Shown here: positions 1 to 7,204 of the stretch, piece by piece | Position numbering within the stretch: the first letter of the stretch is position 1 | Layout of the letters: each line of letters begins with the position of its first letter | Source: Kiritimatiellia bacterium | GTDB taxonomy: Bacteria > Verrucomicrobiota > Kiritimatiellia > RFP12 > DVOR01 | Assembly: GCA_900771325.1 (NCBI GenBank) | Contig: CAAGNN010000166.1 | Span: forward strand, 1 to 14,549 | Length of the DNA: 14,549 nucleotides | Direction of reading: 5' to 3' | Program-made: the position numbers and the translations under genes | The notes under the pieces: model-generated | What the model saw: only the letters and a program-made list of their open reading frames with translations | Told to the model about the DNA's origin: nothing | Databases searched by the model: none

Positions 1-29
1 AGCGCCTTCGCTTCGCTCGGCCTTCTGTG

Positions 30-49
30 GCGCGGCATATTTGCCGCGC
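30..49. other. 8-bp stem hairpin, role unknown
   Basis: An uninterrupted inverted repeat: GCGCGGCA (30-37), loop TATT (38-41), then TGCCGCGC (42-49). It sits in the non-coding edge of the window just before the GC-rich repeats. No T-run follows on the + strand. Read on the - strand it is followed by CCACAGAAGG, so it does not look like a classic terminator in either direction. It may be the end of a feature starting outside the window. I see no gene in 1-118. Confidence 0.5.
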
Positions 50-118
50 AGCGAGCGTCAGCGAGCGCCTGGCTCCAAGCCCCCAGCCCCTCCCCCTGCC
101 GCGCCCTTCCTTCGCATC

Positions 119-228
119 CGCCCCGGGTTCGCCCCCGACCCGCCCCGGGTTCGAGGTGGACCCGCCCCGGGTTGCCCCTCGACCCGCCCCGGGTTCGCCC
201 CCGACCCGCCCCGGGTTCGCCCCCGACC
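119..228. repeat. Tandem array of five 22-bp GC-rich units
   Basis: Five consecutive units start at 119, 141, 163, 185 and 207, exactly 22 bp apart. Each begins with CGCCCCGGGTT and ends with GACC. The seven bases between are CGCCCCC in units 1, 4 and 5, CGAGGTG in unit 2 and GCCCCTC in unit 3. From unit 2 onward the 15-mer GACCCGCCCCGGGTT is invariant. A degenerate partial unit (CGGGGCTCGC) follows at 229. Isolated copies of the 11-mer occur at 380-390, 14374-14384 and 14528-14538. Open reading frames across this array translate to low-complexity Pro/Arg/Gly repeats and are not credible genes. Confidence 0.9.
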
Positions 229-231
229 CGG

Positions 232-390
232 GGCTCGCTACGCTCGCAGTTGTCAGCGGTTAGTGGTTAGCTGTTAGCGCGCGTGCTGCGATGGAGAAAG
301 TGGCAGTCCATTGGCCGGGCTTCCCACCTCCAGCGACAGCTTTCGCGTCTATCGTCTATCGCCTATCGAAAAATCCACCCGCCCCGGGTT
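232..390 (+). repeat. Composite intergenic repeat, left copy
   Basis: The order of parts is: a short GC-rich lead-in; four degenerate heptamers at 251-278 (TGTCAGC, GGTTAGT, GGTTAGC, TGTTAGC); a 66-bp core (281-346); three heptamers at 347-367 (GTCTATC, GTCTATC, GCCTATC); GAAA; and a single 22-bp-type motif (380-390). Positions 281-371 align without gaps to the reverse complement of 14389-14479, with 76 of 91 bases identical by hand count. The longest shared runs are CAGTCCATTGGCCGGGC and CTATCGTCTATCG. No coding potential and no transposase is seen. It is most likely a dispersed extragenic repeat family of this genome, with unknown function. Confidence 0.85.
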
Positions 391-445
391 CGCCCTGAGG
401 CGGGGGCTAGCTTAGAGAGGGGGTGAGCGGGCGTATGCCAGGCTG

Positions 446-454
446 TGCTATACT
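446..454 (+). promoter_or_regulatory. Possible extended -10 promoter for the ATPase gene
   Basis: TGC followed by TATACT (449-454) is an extended -10-like element. No good -35 is found 16-18 bp upstream. Transcription would begin near 461, giving a very short leader that holds only the ribosome binding site (463-469). Upstream of it, 391-445 holds nothing else I can identify. Confidence 0.35.
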
Positions 455-474
455 GTGCGGCGAAGGAGGTTCCG

Positions 475-2076
475 ATGGCACGCATTGAGACGATGAGTTA
501 TAACTTCCCCGGAATGCGGGAGACTGGTGCAATCTATGTCGACAAGACGCAGGTGATGTACGACTTGATTACCTCGGCGCCACTTTCGGGCTTCTACTTT
601 ATCTCGCGGCCGCGGCGTTTTGGTAAGTCGCTGATGATCTCGACCTTCGACAGCATCTTTCGCGGGCGCAAGGAGCTCTTCGAGGGGTTGGCCATCTCCA
701 AGACCGATTACGACTGGCCGGTTCATCCTGTCATCCGCTTCGACTTCTCGGGGGTCTCAACCGATTCGCTAGAGCTCTTCCAGCAAGAGTTCGCCGACTC
801 GGTCTTGGAGAGCTTGCAAAATGCCGGTGCAACCGTTGACCCCGAGAAGACGCCAGGCATCAACTTCGGTGCTGCCCTTCGGGAGCTCTATGGGCGCTCC
901 GGCAAGCGCGTGGTGGTGTTGGTGGACGAGTATGACGCGCCCATCGGCCACTCGCTCGACGATTTGGCGTTGGCCCAGGCCATTCGCAAGTCGATGGCGA
1001 ACTTCTATACCCTCTTGAAGAAGAACATCGACAAGATCCGCTTCCTGATGATGACTGGGGTCTCGAAGTTCTCGCAGGTTTCCATCTTCTCGGCACTGAA
1101 CAATATCGAGGATTTGACCCTCGACGCGCGCGCCGCCACAATGCTTGGCTACACCGAGGAGGAACTCGAACGCTACTTCCACGATGAAATGGTCAAGCAC
1201 GCCCAGGTGATGGGCCTTGACTACGAGGTTTACCGCGCGCAGTTGCGCCTCTGGTATAACGGCTATCACTTCTCCCCTGAAGCGCTGGGGCCAGAGTTCG
1301 CGGTCTACAATCCCTACGCCATTGCACATGTGTTAAGTAAGCGGTTGGCAAGCTTCAAGGCCACCTGGGCCTCCACTGGTCGCCCCTCGATGCTGATGCA
1401 CTATCTCTCGCGTGAGCAATTGCTCAAGCTGGACTACGAGAAGATTACAGGAATTACCGAAGACCTGATGGCGGCCTCAGACCTCTCGTCGCTCTCCGCC
1501 ATTGGCCTCCTCTTCCAGGCCGGCTATCTCACCATCAAGGCCTTTCATCCAATGGCGGGCTACACCCTGGGCATCCCCGACGAGGAGATTCGGCGCGACC
1601 TGTTGACCCTCGTCACCCAGTCCATCGCCAAGCGCACGGGTAGCGACCCCTGGATTGGCGAGACCATTAACGCCCTGGTTTCTCGCGACTTCCCGGCCTT
1701 CTTTGCGCACTTGGCGGCGCTCTACTCGGATCTGCCCTATGGTTCAACCGAGGGCACGCATGTCACCGAGGCCGCCTACCTGCGATTGCTCTACCTCCTG
1801 ATTCGCTCGCGCTTCGACTCCACGCAGGTCTGCTTCGAGCGGCAACAAGCCGGCGCGCGGCCCGACCTCGTCCTGGCCTTTTTTGATGCCGTCTTCATCT
1901 TCGAGCTGAAGGTCAAGCGCGATAGCAAGAGCGATGCCCAGGCCGCCCTGGCGCAAATCCGCGAGCGCAACTACGCCGAGCCCCTGCGCGCCCACAATCT
2001 CCCCATTTACGCCATCGGCCTAGCGTTCGACCCAGAGACCCATCGCCTCGTCGATTCCGCCGCCTGCGAGTTGTAG
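475..2076 (+). CDS. AAA-ATPase-like protein with C-terminal PD-(D/E)XK nuclease-fold domain
   Basis: The protein has 533 residues. The start is ATG 475, because AAGGAGG (463-469) lies five bases upstream; the in-frame GTG at 445 would add ten residues and bury the ribosome binding site. The N-terminal half looks like the AAA-ATPase-like family: YVDKT near residue 21, a Walker A-like SRPRRFGKSL (44-53), a Walker B-like VVVLVDEYDAP (146-156) and a conserved MTGVSKFSQVSIFSALNN segment (193-210). The C-terminus carries a PD-(D/E)XK signature: D464 in RPDL, E477-x-K479 in FELKVK, and a downstream Q494. No signal peptide or membrane segment is seen. Members are usually stand-alone genes in large paralogous sets in Bacteroidetes, PVC bacteria and gut clostridia. 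Their biological role is not established; a nucleic-acid or genome-conflict role is only inference. It appears transcriptionally separate from the pseudopilin operon. Confidence 0.88.
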   Translation: MARIETMSYNFPGMRETGAIYVDKTQVMYDLITSAPLSGFYFISRPRRFGKSLMISTFDSIFRGRKELFEGLAISKTDYDWPVHPVIRFDFSGVSTDSLELFQQEFADSVLESLQNAGATVDPEKTPGINFGAALRELYGRSGKRVVVLVDEYDAPIGHSLDDLALAQAIRKSMANFYTLLKKNIDKIRFLMMTGVSKFSQVSIFSALNNIEDLTLDARAATMLGYTEEELERYFHDEMVKHAQVMGLDYEVYRAQLRLWYNGYHFSPEALGPEFAVYNPYAIAHVLSKRLASFKATWASTGRPSMLMHYLSREQLLKLDYEKITGITEDLMAASDLSSLSAIGLLFQAGYLTIKAFHPMAGYTLGIPDEEIRRDLLTLVTQSIAKRTGSDPWIGETINALVSRDFPAFFAHLAALYSDLPYGSTEGTHVTEAAYLRLLYLLIRSRFDSTQVCFERQQAGARPDLVLAFFDAVFIFELKVKRDSKSDAQAALAQIRERNYAEPLRAHNLPIYAIGLAFDPETHRLVDSAACEL

Positions 2077-2122
2077 CGGGCGGTTGTGCCGGGCGCTTGT
2101 GCGCGCATTCGCGCAAAAAGGT

Positions 2123-2151
2123 TTGCCATTAGGGTGCAGGCCTGTTATAAT
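2123..2151 (+). promoter_or_regulatory. Sigma70-type promoter of the pseudopilin operon
   Basis: The -35 TTGCCA (2123-2128) and perfect -10 TATAAT (2146-2151) are separated by 17 bp. A TGT immediately before the -10 (2143-2145) also makes it an extended -10. Expected transcription start is about 2158, leaving a leader of roughly 50 bases before ATG 2209. This is the best promoter in the window and precedes an unbroken run of twelve genes. Confidence 0.8.
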
Positions 2152-2208
2152 GCGCAGTGAAAAGTGGAGTGGGCGAGAGCCCAGGACAATTTGTTAAGGA
2201 AGACGACA

Positions 2209-3495
2209 ATGGCCAAGTTTAGGTTCAAGGCGCTTGATTCGCAGGGCAAAGAGGTCTTTAGCACCGTGGAGGCGGAGTCGCAGAGTGCCGCGATCGAGAA
2301 GATTCGCGGGATGAAGCTGACGCCTAAGGCCATTGGCTTGGTCAAGGAGGATGCGGCGGAAGCGGCTCCTGCGCCGGCGCAGAAGGCACCGAAGAAGGCC
2401 AAGCGCGGCGGCGGGAAGAAGTTGAAGCTCTTTGGCGGGAGTATCAAGACGAAGGACTTGATGGTCTTTACGCGGCAGTTGGCGACGTTGGTGGACGCGG
2501 GTTTGCCGCTCACGCGCGGGTTGCGCGTGTTGCACCGGCAGACGACGAATGAGACGATGAAGGCGGCCCTTGCCGGGATGCTCGAGACGGTGGAGACGGG
2601 CAACACTTTCTCGGAATCGCTGGGTAACTACCCGAAGATCTTCAACCACCTCTATGTGAATATGGTGAAGGCCGGTGAGGCCGGTGGTGTGCTTGAGACG
2701 GTGCTGAACCGTCTGGCCGAGTTTATGGAGAAGGCCGAGAAGATTAAGAACAAGGTCAAGGGCGCGATGACCTACCCGATTGTGGTGCTCTGCGCAGCCC
2801 TGGGTATTGTGGTCTTCCTGATGCTCGCGGTGATTCCGAAGTTCCAGCAGATCTTTACCGACCTGATGGGCAGCGACGAGGGAATGCCGGCGCTGACGCA
2901 GTTCGTCATCAACCTCTCCGAGGGGGTGAAGAACTATTGGTTGCCGGGCGCGGTGGCGATTGCCGGCGCGGTGGTGGGCATCAAAATCTTCTTCAAGACG
3001 CCGGTGGGCTCGCTGCTACGCGATAAGATGGCCTTGACGATGCCGGTCTTTGGCGACCTGACGCAGAAGACGGTGGTGGCGCGCTTGACGCGGACGCTTG
3101 GCACGCTGCTCTCCTCTGGCGTGCCGGTGTTGCAGGCGCTCTCGATTGTGAAGGACACTACGGGCAACCAGGTGGTCTCCAAGGCCCTGCAGTCGGTGCA
3201 CGATAGCGTGAAGGAGGGCGAGGGGATGACCGCGCCGCTGGGCGCGAGCGGTGTCTTCCCGCCGATGGTCGTCTCGATGGTGGAAGTCGGCGAAGAGACC
3301 GGTGCCCTGCCTGAGATGCTCATCCGCGTGGCGAATACCTACGACGATGAAGTGGATAATGCCGTCGCGGCGATGACCTCGATCATTGAGCCGATTATGA
3401 TTATCTTCCTGGCGGTGGTCGTCGGTGGTATCGTGATTGCGATGTTTATGCCGCTGATCTCGATCATCGGTTCGATTGGCCAGCAGTCGGCCTAA
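2209..3495 (+). CDS. Type II secretion / type IV pilus inner-membrane platform protein (GspF/PilC family)
   Basis: The protein has 428 residues. The start is ATG 2209, with AAGGA (2196-2200) eight bases upstream; the in-frame GTG at 2164 has no such site and overlaps the predicted transcript start. Order of parts: a small N-terminal FKALDSQGKEV domain (about 5-45) typical of the family; a Lys/Ala/Pro-rich linker (48-75); a first T2SSF repeat opening with FTRQLATLVDAGLPL (87-101); a hydrophobic segment (about 188-210); a second segment (about 244-262); a second T2SSF repeat with LTRTLGTLLSSGVPV (293-307) and VEVGEETGALPEM (358-370); and a last segment (about 392-421). The protein acts in the inner membrane as the platform on which pseudopilins are polymerised by a GspE-type ATPase. 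That ATPase is normally the neighbouring gene but is not present here. Similarity to both GspF and PilC is expected; the GspF name follows from the gene order downstream. Confidence 0.95.
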   Translation: MAKFRFKALDSQGKEVFSTVEAESQSAAIEKIRGMKLTPKAIGLVKEDAAEAAPAPAQKAPKKAKRGGGKKLKLFGGSIKTKDLMVFTRQLATLVDAGLPLTRGLRVLHRQTTNETMKAALAGMLETVETGNTFSESLGNYPKIFNHLYVNMVKAGEAGGVLETVLNRLAEFMEKAEKIKNKVKGAMTYPIVVLCAALGIVVFLMLAVIPKFQQIFTDLMGSDEGMPALTQFVINLSEGVKNYWLPGAVAIAGAVVGIKIFFKTPVGSLLRDKMALTMPVFGDLTQKTVVARLTRTLGTLLSSGVPVLQALSIVKDTTGNQVVSKALQSVHDSVKEGEGMTAPLGASGVFPPMVVSMVEVGEETGALPEMLIRVANTYDDEVDNAVAAMTSIIEPIMIIFLAVVVGGIVIAMFMPLISIIGSIGQQSA

Positions 3496-3516
3496 GGCAG
3501 GAAGGAGTAGGTGGTT

Positions 3517-4386
3517 ATGAAGGCATCTTCAAGGCGTTTGCGCGGGGGCTTCACGTTGGTGGAGCTGCTGGTGGTGATTGTGGTTATCGGCATTCTGGCC
3601 GCCGGCATCTTCAAGTTGATGGGCTCGGCCAACAGCAAGGCGGCGGTGGCCAAGACCACCGCGCAGGTCCACGCCATCGCCTCGCTGTTGGAGGAGTATA
3701 AGGCCATCTACGGCGAATACCCCATCGTCTCGGCGCAGTATACCTATAACGACGACCCGATTGGCTACGCGGCGTTGGAGTTCCGCTTCGTCACCGAAGA
3801 GGGCGACGATGTGCACCCGAGCTATGGCAGCAGCGGCAGTTCAGCGGGCCCTTCGGGGATGAAGTTCAAGATCAACAACGGCTCCTCCACCAGGACGGTT
3901 GAGCCGAAATTTGCCCGCGGCACGGGCGATGAGATGACCTTCGGGCTTTGCTCGCACTTCGTCCCGCGTGCCACAACCATCCGGAACAACATTGAAGATG
4001 GGTTGAAGAATTACTACCATCGCCAGTTCCAGAGCCCGGCTAGCGGTTCGCCTTACGAGTTGGAGCTCAAGGGTATCAATGGGAATGATGCCCTTGGGCA
4101 GACGGCGGTCAAGGAGGCGGCCGACCCCAATCTGCAGCAGATCTATCGATCCTGGCGGCGATTGGAGAAGGAAGGGATGGTCTATGCGGCTAACTTTAGG
4201 AACATCGACACTGGCTCGGCGCGCTACATCGCCGGGGCGAGCAACGATGCCTGGGGGCAGACGCTGGTCTACAAGAATGATGGAGGTGCCGGAGAGATTG
4301 TCTCGGCCGGCCCCGATGGGATTTTCGGCACGGCCGATGACATCTCCAGCGGCGGCGCGTCGGTGGATGAGGCCGACGAAGATTGA
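3517..4386 (+). CDS. GspG-like major pseudopilin, 289 aa
   Basis: The start is ATG 3517, with AAGGAG (3502-3507) nine bases upstream; GTG 3511 would leave only three bases. The prepilin peptidase site is RLRGG/FTLVE, with cleavage after G11 and Glu at mature position 5 (E16), followed by a hydrophobic helix to about residue 37. GspG features are YGEYP (65-69), NDAWGQTL (243-250, the counterpart of the usual DPWGNP) and the C-terminal SAGPDGIFGTADDI (263-276), which resembles the calcium-binding loop of GspG. The protein is about twice the length of a typical GspG (about 140-150 aa); the extra sequence lies in the middle (about 72-240) and I do not recognise it. It directly follows the GspF gene, as gspG does in canonical operons, and is the best candidate for the main subunit of the pseudopilus. 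Confidence 0.85.
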   Translation: MKASSRRLRGGFTLVELLVVIVVIGILAAGIFKLMGSANSKAAVAKTTAQVHAIASLLEEYKAIYGEYPIVSAQYTYNDDPIGYAALEFRFVTEEGDDVHPSYGSSGSSAGPSGMKFKINNGSSTRTVEPKFARGTGDEMTFGLCSHFVPRATTIRNNIEDGLKNYYHRQFQSPASGSPYELELKGINGNDALGQTAVKEAADPNLQQIYRSWRRLEKEGMVYAANFRNIDTGSARYIAGASNDAWGQTLVYKNDGGAGEIVSAGPDGIFGTADDISSGGASVDEADED

Positions 4387-4421
4387 GTCATTGCCAAGCA
4401 GCACGTTAAGAGGAGAAGCTT

Positions 4422-5033
4422 ATGCGCACACCTTCCCATTTTTCCGCTTCGCTCCGTCAGGGCTTCACGCTGATTGAGATCCTGGTGGTGATTGTGATTA
4501 TCGGCGTGCTTGGCGGCCTGGGGATGGGCGGCTACAGCTATTTTATCGAGCAGGCGCGCAAGAAAAATGCGGCTGATATGTGCGAGCAGATTGCGACCGC
4601 CTGGACCAACTTCCATCGCGACCTGACCTTCTGGCCGGACGAGTACAAGATTAGTTCCTCGGGGGTCAAGGAGATGGATCCCGATATGTGCCTGGTGCTG
4701 GGCAAAGGCAAGTATCTGGATGTGCTCTATATCGACTCCAATTCGCCCTCCGGCCTCAAGCGCAACAAGGAGAATGAGGCCGAGTTGAAGTATGGAATGC
4801 TCGACCCCATTGGCGAGCGGCTCTTCAAGCGCAATCCGCGTAGCGCCAAGATCAAGGACCATCTCTATCAGTTCTGCCTGGATGTCAACGAGGATGGCAT
4901 TATCGATAGTTCCGACGGAATGCCTTCTAATGTCTTGCAGGGCAAGAAGATCCGCGGCGATGCCGCCGTCTGGTGCTGGCCGGAGGATGATGCCGCCCGG
5001 CGCGAGGGCGATGTCTACGCCAAGAGCTGGTAA
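4422..5033 (+). CDS. Prepilin-type pseudopilin (GspG-like) with EF-hand-type loop
   Basis: The protein has 203 residues. ATG 4422 has AGGAG (4411-4415) six bases upstream. The leader is 14 residues, with cleavage at LRQG/FTLIE, so Glu +5 is E19, and the hydrophobic helix runs to about residue 37. The globular part contains DVNEDGIIDSSD (154-165), which fits the dockerin/EF-hand calcium loop D-x-N-x-D-G-x-I-D-x-x-D exactly, and LKYGMLDPIGERLF (122-135) upstream of it. No DPWGNP motif is seen. There are four cysteines (C54, C90, C152, C185) in a protein expected to face the periplasm, so disulfides are possible. It is likely a pseudopilus subunit or a variant GspG; the exact role is uncertain. 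Confidence 0.8.
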   Translation: MRTPSHFSASLRQGFTLIEILVVIVIIGVLGGLGMGGYSYFIEQARKKNAADMCEQIATAWTNFHRDLTFWPDEYKISSSGVKEMDPDMCLVLGKGKYLDVLYIDSNSPSGLKRNKENEAELKYGMLDPIGERLFKRNPRSAKIKDHLYQFCLDVNEDGIIDSSDGMPSNVLQGKKIRGDAAVWCWPEDDAARREGDVYAKSW

Positions 5034-5060
5034 ACCGATTGCAATCGAAAGAGGTCTGCT

Positions 5061-5693
5061 ATGTTCGCTACTTCGCTTTCCGCTTTGTCCAAGGCCCGGT
5101 GCACGCGCCGCGGCTTCACGCTCATTGAGTTGTTGGTGGTGATTGTTATCTTGGCCACGCTCGTGGGCTTGGGCTCCTTCGCCGTGGTGCGCACCTTGCG
5201 CGGTGCCGAGACGACCAAGCGCTCTTCCTTCGCCAAGACGCTCACCAGCGCGATTATGGCTTACAAGAATGAGCACGGCGAGTACCCCATCTCCTCGAAC
5301 CCTTCGAGCGCGGTGCTCACCTTGGGGTCGGTGAGCAGCAATTCGCCTAAGGATGGGAATGCGGAGGTCTTTATGCTCCTCTTGGGGCGTGATGCCGGTG
5401 GCAAGCGCGACAGCTCCAAGCGCGCTTACTTGGCTGATTCTTCGTTCCTTTACATCTGCCAAGGCAAGCGCGTCTCGAAGTTGGATGATGTGCTAGCGAA
5501 TGGGTCGGTCTCCTCGTCGGATATGATCGGCTTCCCCTTGGTGATGAACCAAACGAAGAAGGGAACGTGGAGGGCGTTGAGCGGCGCGAAGGCCTTCGCC
5601 CCCGTGAAGATTACCTTTGACTTCGACCTGGATCATTACACTGTCTCGGTCCCCAACACCGGTTCCTTCAGTGAAGTGATTAAGTTGCATTGA
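5061..5693 (+). CDS. Prepilin-type pseudopilin, GspG-like
   Basis: The protein has 210 residues. ATG 5061 has GAGG (5051-5054) six bases upstream, a weaker site than its neighbours. The leader is 18 residues and ends TRRG/FTLIE (cleavage after G18, E23 at +5), followed by a hydrophobic helix to about residue 42. YKNEHGEYP (68-76) is the Y-x(4)-G-x-YP pattern found in many GspG-type pseudopilins just after the helix. The DPWGNP and C-terminal calcium loop are absent. The rest has no motif I recognise. It is the third of three consecutive G-type genes and may have arisen by duplication, although the globular parts are clearly diverged. Confidence 0.8.
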   Translation: MFATSLSALSKARCTRRGFTLIELLVVIVILATLVGLGSFAVVRTLRGAETTKRSSFAKTLTSAIMAYKNEHGEYPISSNPSSAVLTLGSVSSNSPKDGNAEVFMLLLGRDAGGKRDSSKRAYLADSSFLYICQGKRVSKLDDVLANGSVSSSDMIGFPLVMNQTKKGTWRALSGAKAFAPVKITFDFDLDHYTVSVPNTGSFSEVIKLH

Positions 5694-5728
5694 CCGTTGC
5701 TCGGAGCCTCGTTTCAAGGATTGTCGCT

Positions 5729-6601
5729 ATGTTTCCCTTGCTCTCTTCTTCCCGTGGCTCCGCCCCTTCGGCTGCGTGCTTGCGCGCGCGGTGGCAGCAG
5801 GGCTTTACATTGATAGAACTGTTGGTTGTCATCGGCATTGCTGCGATGTTGTTGACGATGGCCACCACGCAGTTCTTCGGCGCGATGCGCCGCGAGAGCA
5901 CTACCAAGAGCCGCAACCAGTTGCGCGACCTGCTCCTTACGGCCCGTCAGCAGGCCTGTATTTTGGGCACCACCCACATCTTGATTTGCTGGAATGCTGA
6001 TGCGAAGGTGACGGTGGGCGATAAGACCAACACCGGCGGTAAGCAGGGCCGCTACGCCCTCTTCCAGTATGTGGGCGATGTGTGGAAGCAGGGCTCGAAG
6101 CTCTATACGCCTTTCGGCGTGCAGAGTGAGCGGTTCGCTTCGCTCAAGCACGGCGCGCGTGCCGTCAGCCTGGCCGACCCCAGCGCCACCAAGTTCGCGC
6201 GCATTACCGATGTGGTCCGCTCTCCCTCCAAGACCGATGAGAAGGTTGAGGAGGAGTTGCGCAACACGAAGCCCATCGACTATGCCTATATGGTTGGCGG
6301 CGAGAAGGTGACAGGGCAGTGGTCGGTGGAGATGTATCCGGTGGCCGAATTCTCTGGCACGCTCAAGGACCTTGAGAATGGGCGCGTGCCGTTGGCTATC
6401 CGCACCTCTTCGACGCTCTCGCTGCCGCAGTATTACGCCTTCGACAAGGACCGCTTGGTCTTTATCTTCACCCCCGACGGTTGTTTGGATGCCACCTCCG
6501 ACAAGTCCATCACGGCCAAGCACTCACTCTCAAGCAGCGCCAAGAATGTGACCATTGGCCTTAGCGTTAACGACGATGGCACCGTCAAGTTGGAGAAGTA
6601 G
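5729..6601 (+). CDS. GspH/FimT-like minor pseudopilin
   Basis: The protein has 290 residues. The start is ATG 5729, with AAGGA (5716-5720) eight bases upstream; the upstream in-frame TTG at 5690 overlaps the previous gene and has no ribosome binding site. The 25-residue leader is long and ends WQQG/FTLIE (Glu +5 is E30). After the hydrophobic helix, QLRDLLLTARQQACILGTT (64-82) matches the GspH/FimT pattern in which a helix ending in an 'AR..A' motif precedes the beta-rich domain. GspH sits at the tip complex or along the pseudopilus as a minor subunit. Its position before an I-like and a J-like gene agrees with the canonical H-I-J-K order. It may also correspond to the D gene of Verru_Chthon cassettes. 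Confidence 0.78.
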   Translation: MFPLLSSSRGSAPSAACLRARWQQGFTLIELLVVIGIAAMLLTMATTQFFGAMRRESTTKSRNQLRDLLLTARQQACILGTTHILICWNADAKVTVGDKTNTGGKQGRYALFQYVGDVWKQGSKLYTPFGVQSERFASLKHGARAVSLADPSATKFARITDVVRSPSKTDEKVEEELRNTKPIDYAYMVGGEKVTGQWSVEMYPVAEFSGTLKDLENGRVPLAIRTSSTLSLPQYYAFDKDRLVFIFTPDGCLDATSDKSITAKHSLSSSAKNVTIGLSVNDDGTVKLEK

Positions 6602-6636
6602 ACTGCGTCCCCGGATTTGCAGGAATAGGAGACAGT

Positions 6637-7173
6637 ATGCAAACGCTCTTTCACCGAACCCTTCGCCGATTGCTTCGCGCCGGTAGCCGTTGCAAGACCG
6701 GCTTCTCGCTGATTGAAGTGAATATGGCCATCTTCGTGCTCGCCGGCGGCGCGTTGGCCCTGATGGCGCTCTTTCCGCTGGGGCTGCGCGAGAGTTTGGC
6801 TTCGCGCAGTGAAATGCGGATCTCCGCCTTCGCCGAGCGTCTGCTGGGCGCGGCCCAGATGGCTGCCAACGACCCCAAGGTCGCTTCTGTGGACGACCTG
6901 GCCGACGCGCTCGAGGGCTCGCCCTTCAACTTTGAGCTCAATGACGACCCCGGCGACTACAACTCGAACACCTCTGCCAACTACGACTCCACCTCCGGCG
7001 TCTATTACCACGCTTGGATTTTGCAGGAGACCACCACAGGCACCGAGGACAAGGAGGTGGCCCAGATTGGCGTGCAGGTGACCGCCGAGAATGCTAAGCA
7101 GAACCGCTACGCCCTGCGTAATGCGCCGGTTTACGTCATCCGCGTGGCGGTGGACAAGAAGAACAAGGACTGA
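6637..7173 (+). CDS. GspI/PilV-like minor pseudopilin
   Basis: The protein has 178 residues. ATG 6637 has AGGAGA (6627-6632) four to five bases upstream. Cleavage is expected at CKTG/FSLIEV (after G22; E27 at +5). FSLIEV rather than FTLIEL is typical of the PilV/GspI branch. The hydrophobic segment runs into ALMALFPLGLRES (about 42-53), resembling the 'LLPVGL' feature I recall for Verru_Chthon cassette protein B. The globular domain has no further recognised motif. GspI nucleates the tip complex with GspJ and GspK, and here it is followed by J-like and K-like genes. Confidence 0.78.
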   Translation: MQTLFHRTLRRLLRAGSRCKTGFSLIEVNMAIFVLAGGALALMALFPLGLRESLASRSEMRISAFAERLLGAAQMAANDPKVASVDDLADALEGSPFNFELNDDPGDYNSNTSANYDSTSGVYYHAWILQETTTGTEDKEVAQIGVQVTAENAKQNRYALRNAPVYVIRVAVDKKNKD

Positions 7174-7204
7174 TTGCCTGGTTGCGATGCCGAAAGGAAC
7201 GCGT

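Noticed and set aside
27..277. Two overlapping + strand open frames of 78 residues
   Set aside because: They translate the 22-bp repeats into Pro/Arg/Gly-rich low-complexity sequence in two frames at once and have no supported start.
251..390. CRISPR array
   Set aside because: Repeat units are 7 or 22 bp, directly tandem and without unique spacers of 30-40 bp, and no cas genes are present.
2100..2119. Hairpin TGCGCG-CATT-CGCGCA as a terminator for the ATPase gene
   Set aside because: The stem is only 6 bp and is followed by A residues, not T, on the + strand. It may still pause transcription, but a terminator is not supported.
4269..5462. 397-residue open frame on the - strand
   Set aside because: It lies antisense to three clear pseudopilin genes and is open because of the codon bias of those genes. 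The product is a biased His/Arg/Ala sequence without recognisable motifs.
5714..6523. 269-residue open frame on the - strand (and similar ones at 6433-7464, 10000-10914, 12370-13194 and 13133-13876)
   Set aside because: All are shadows of well-supported + strand genes with prepilin, TIM-barrel or nucleotidyltransferase motifs.
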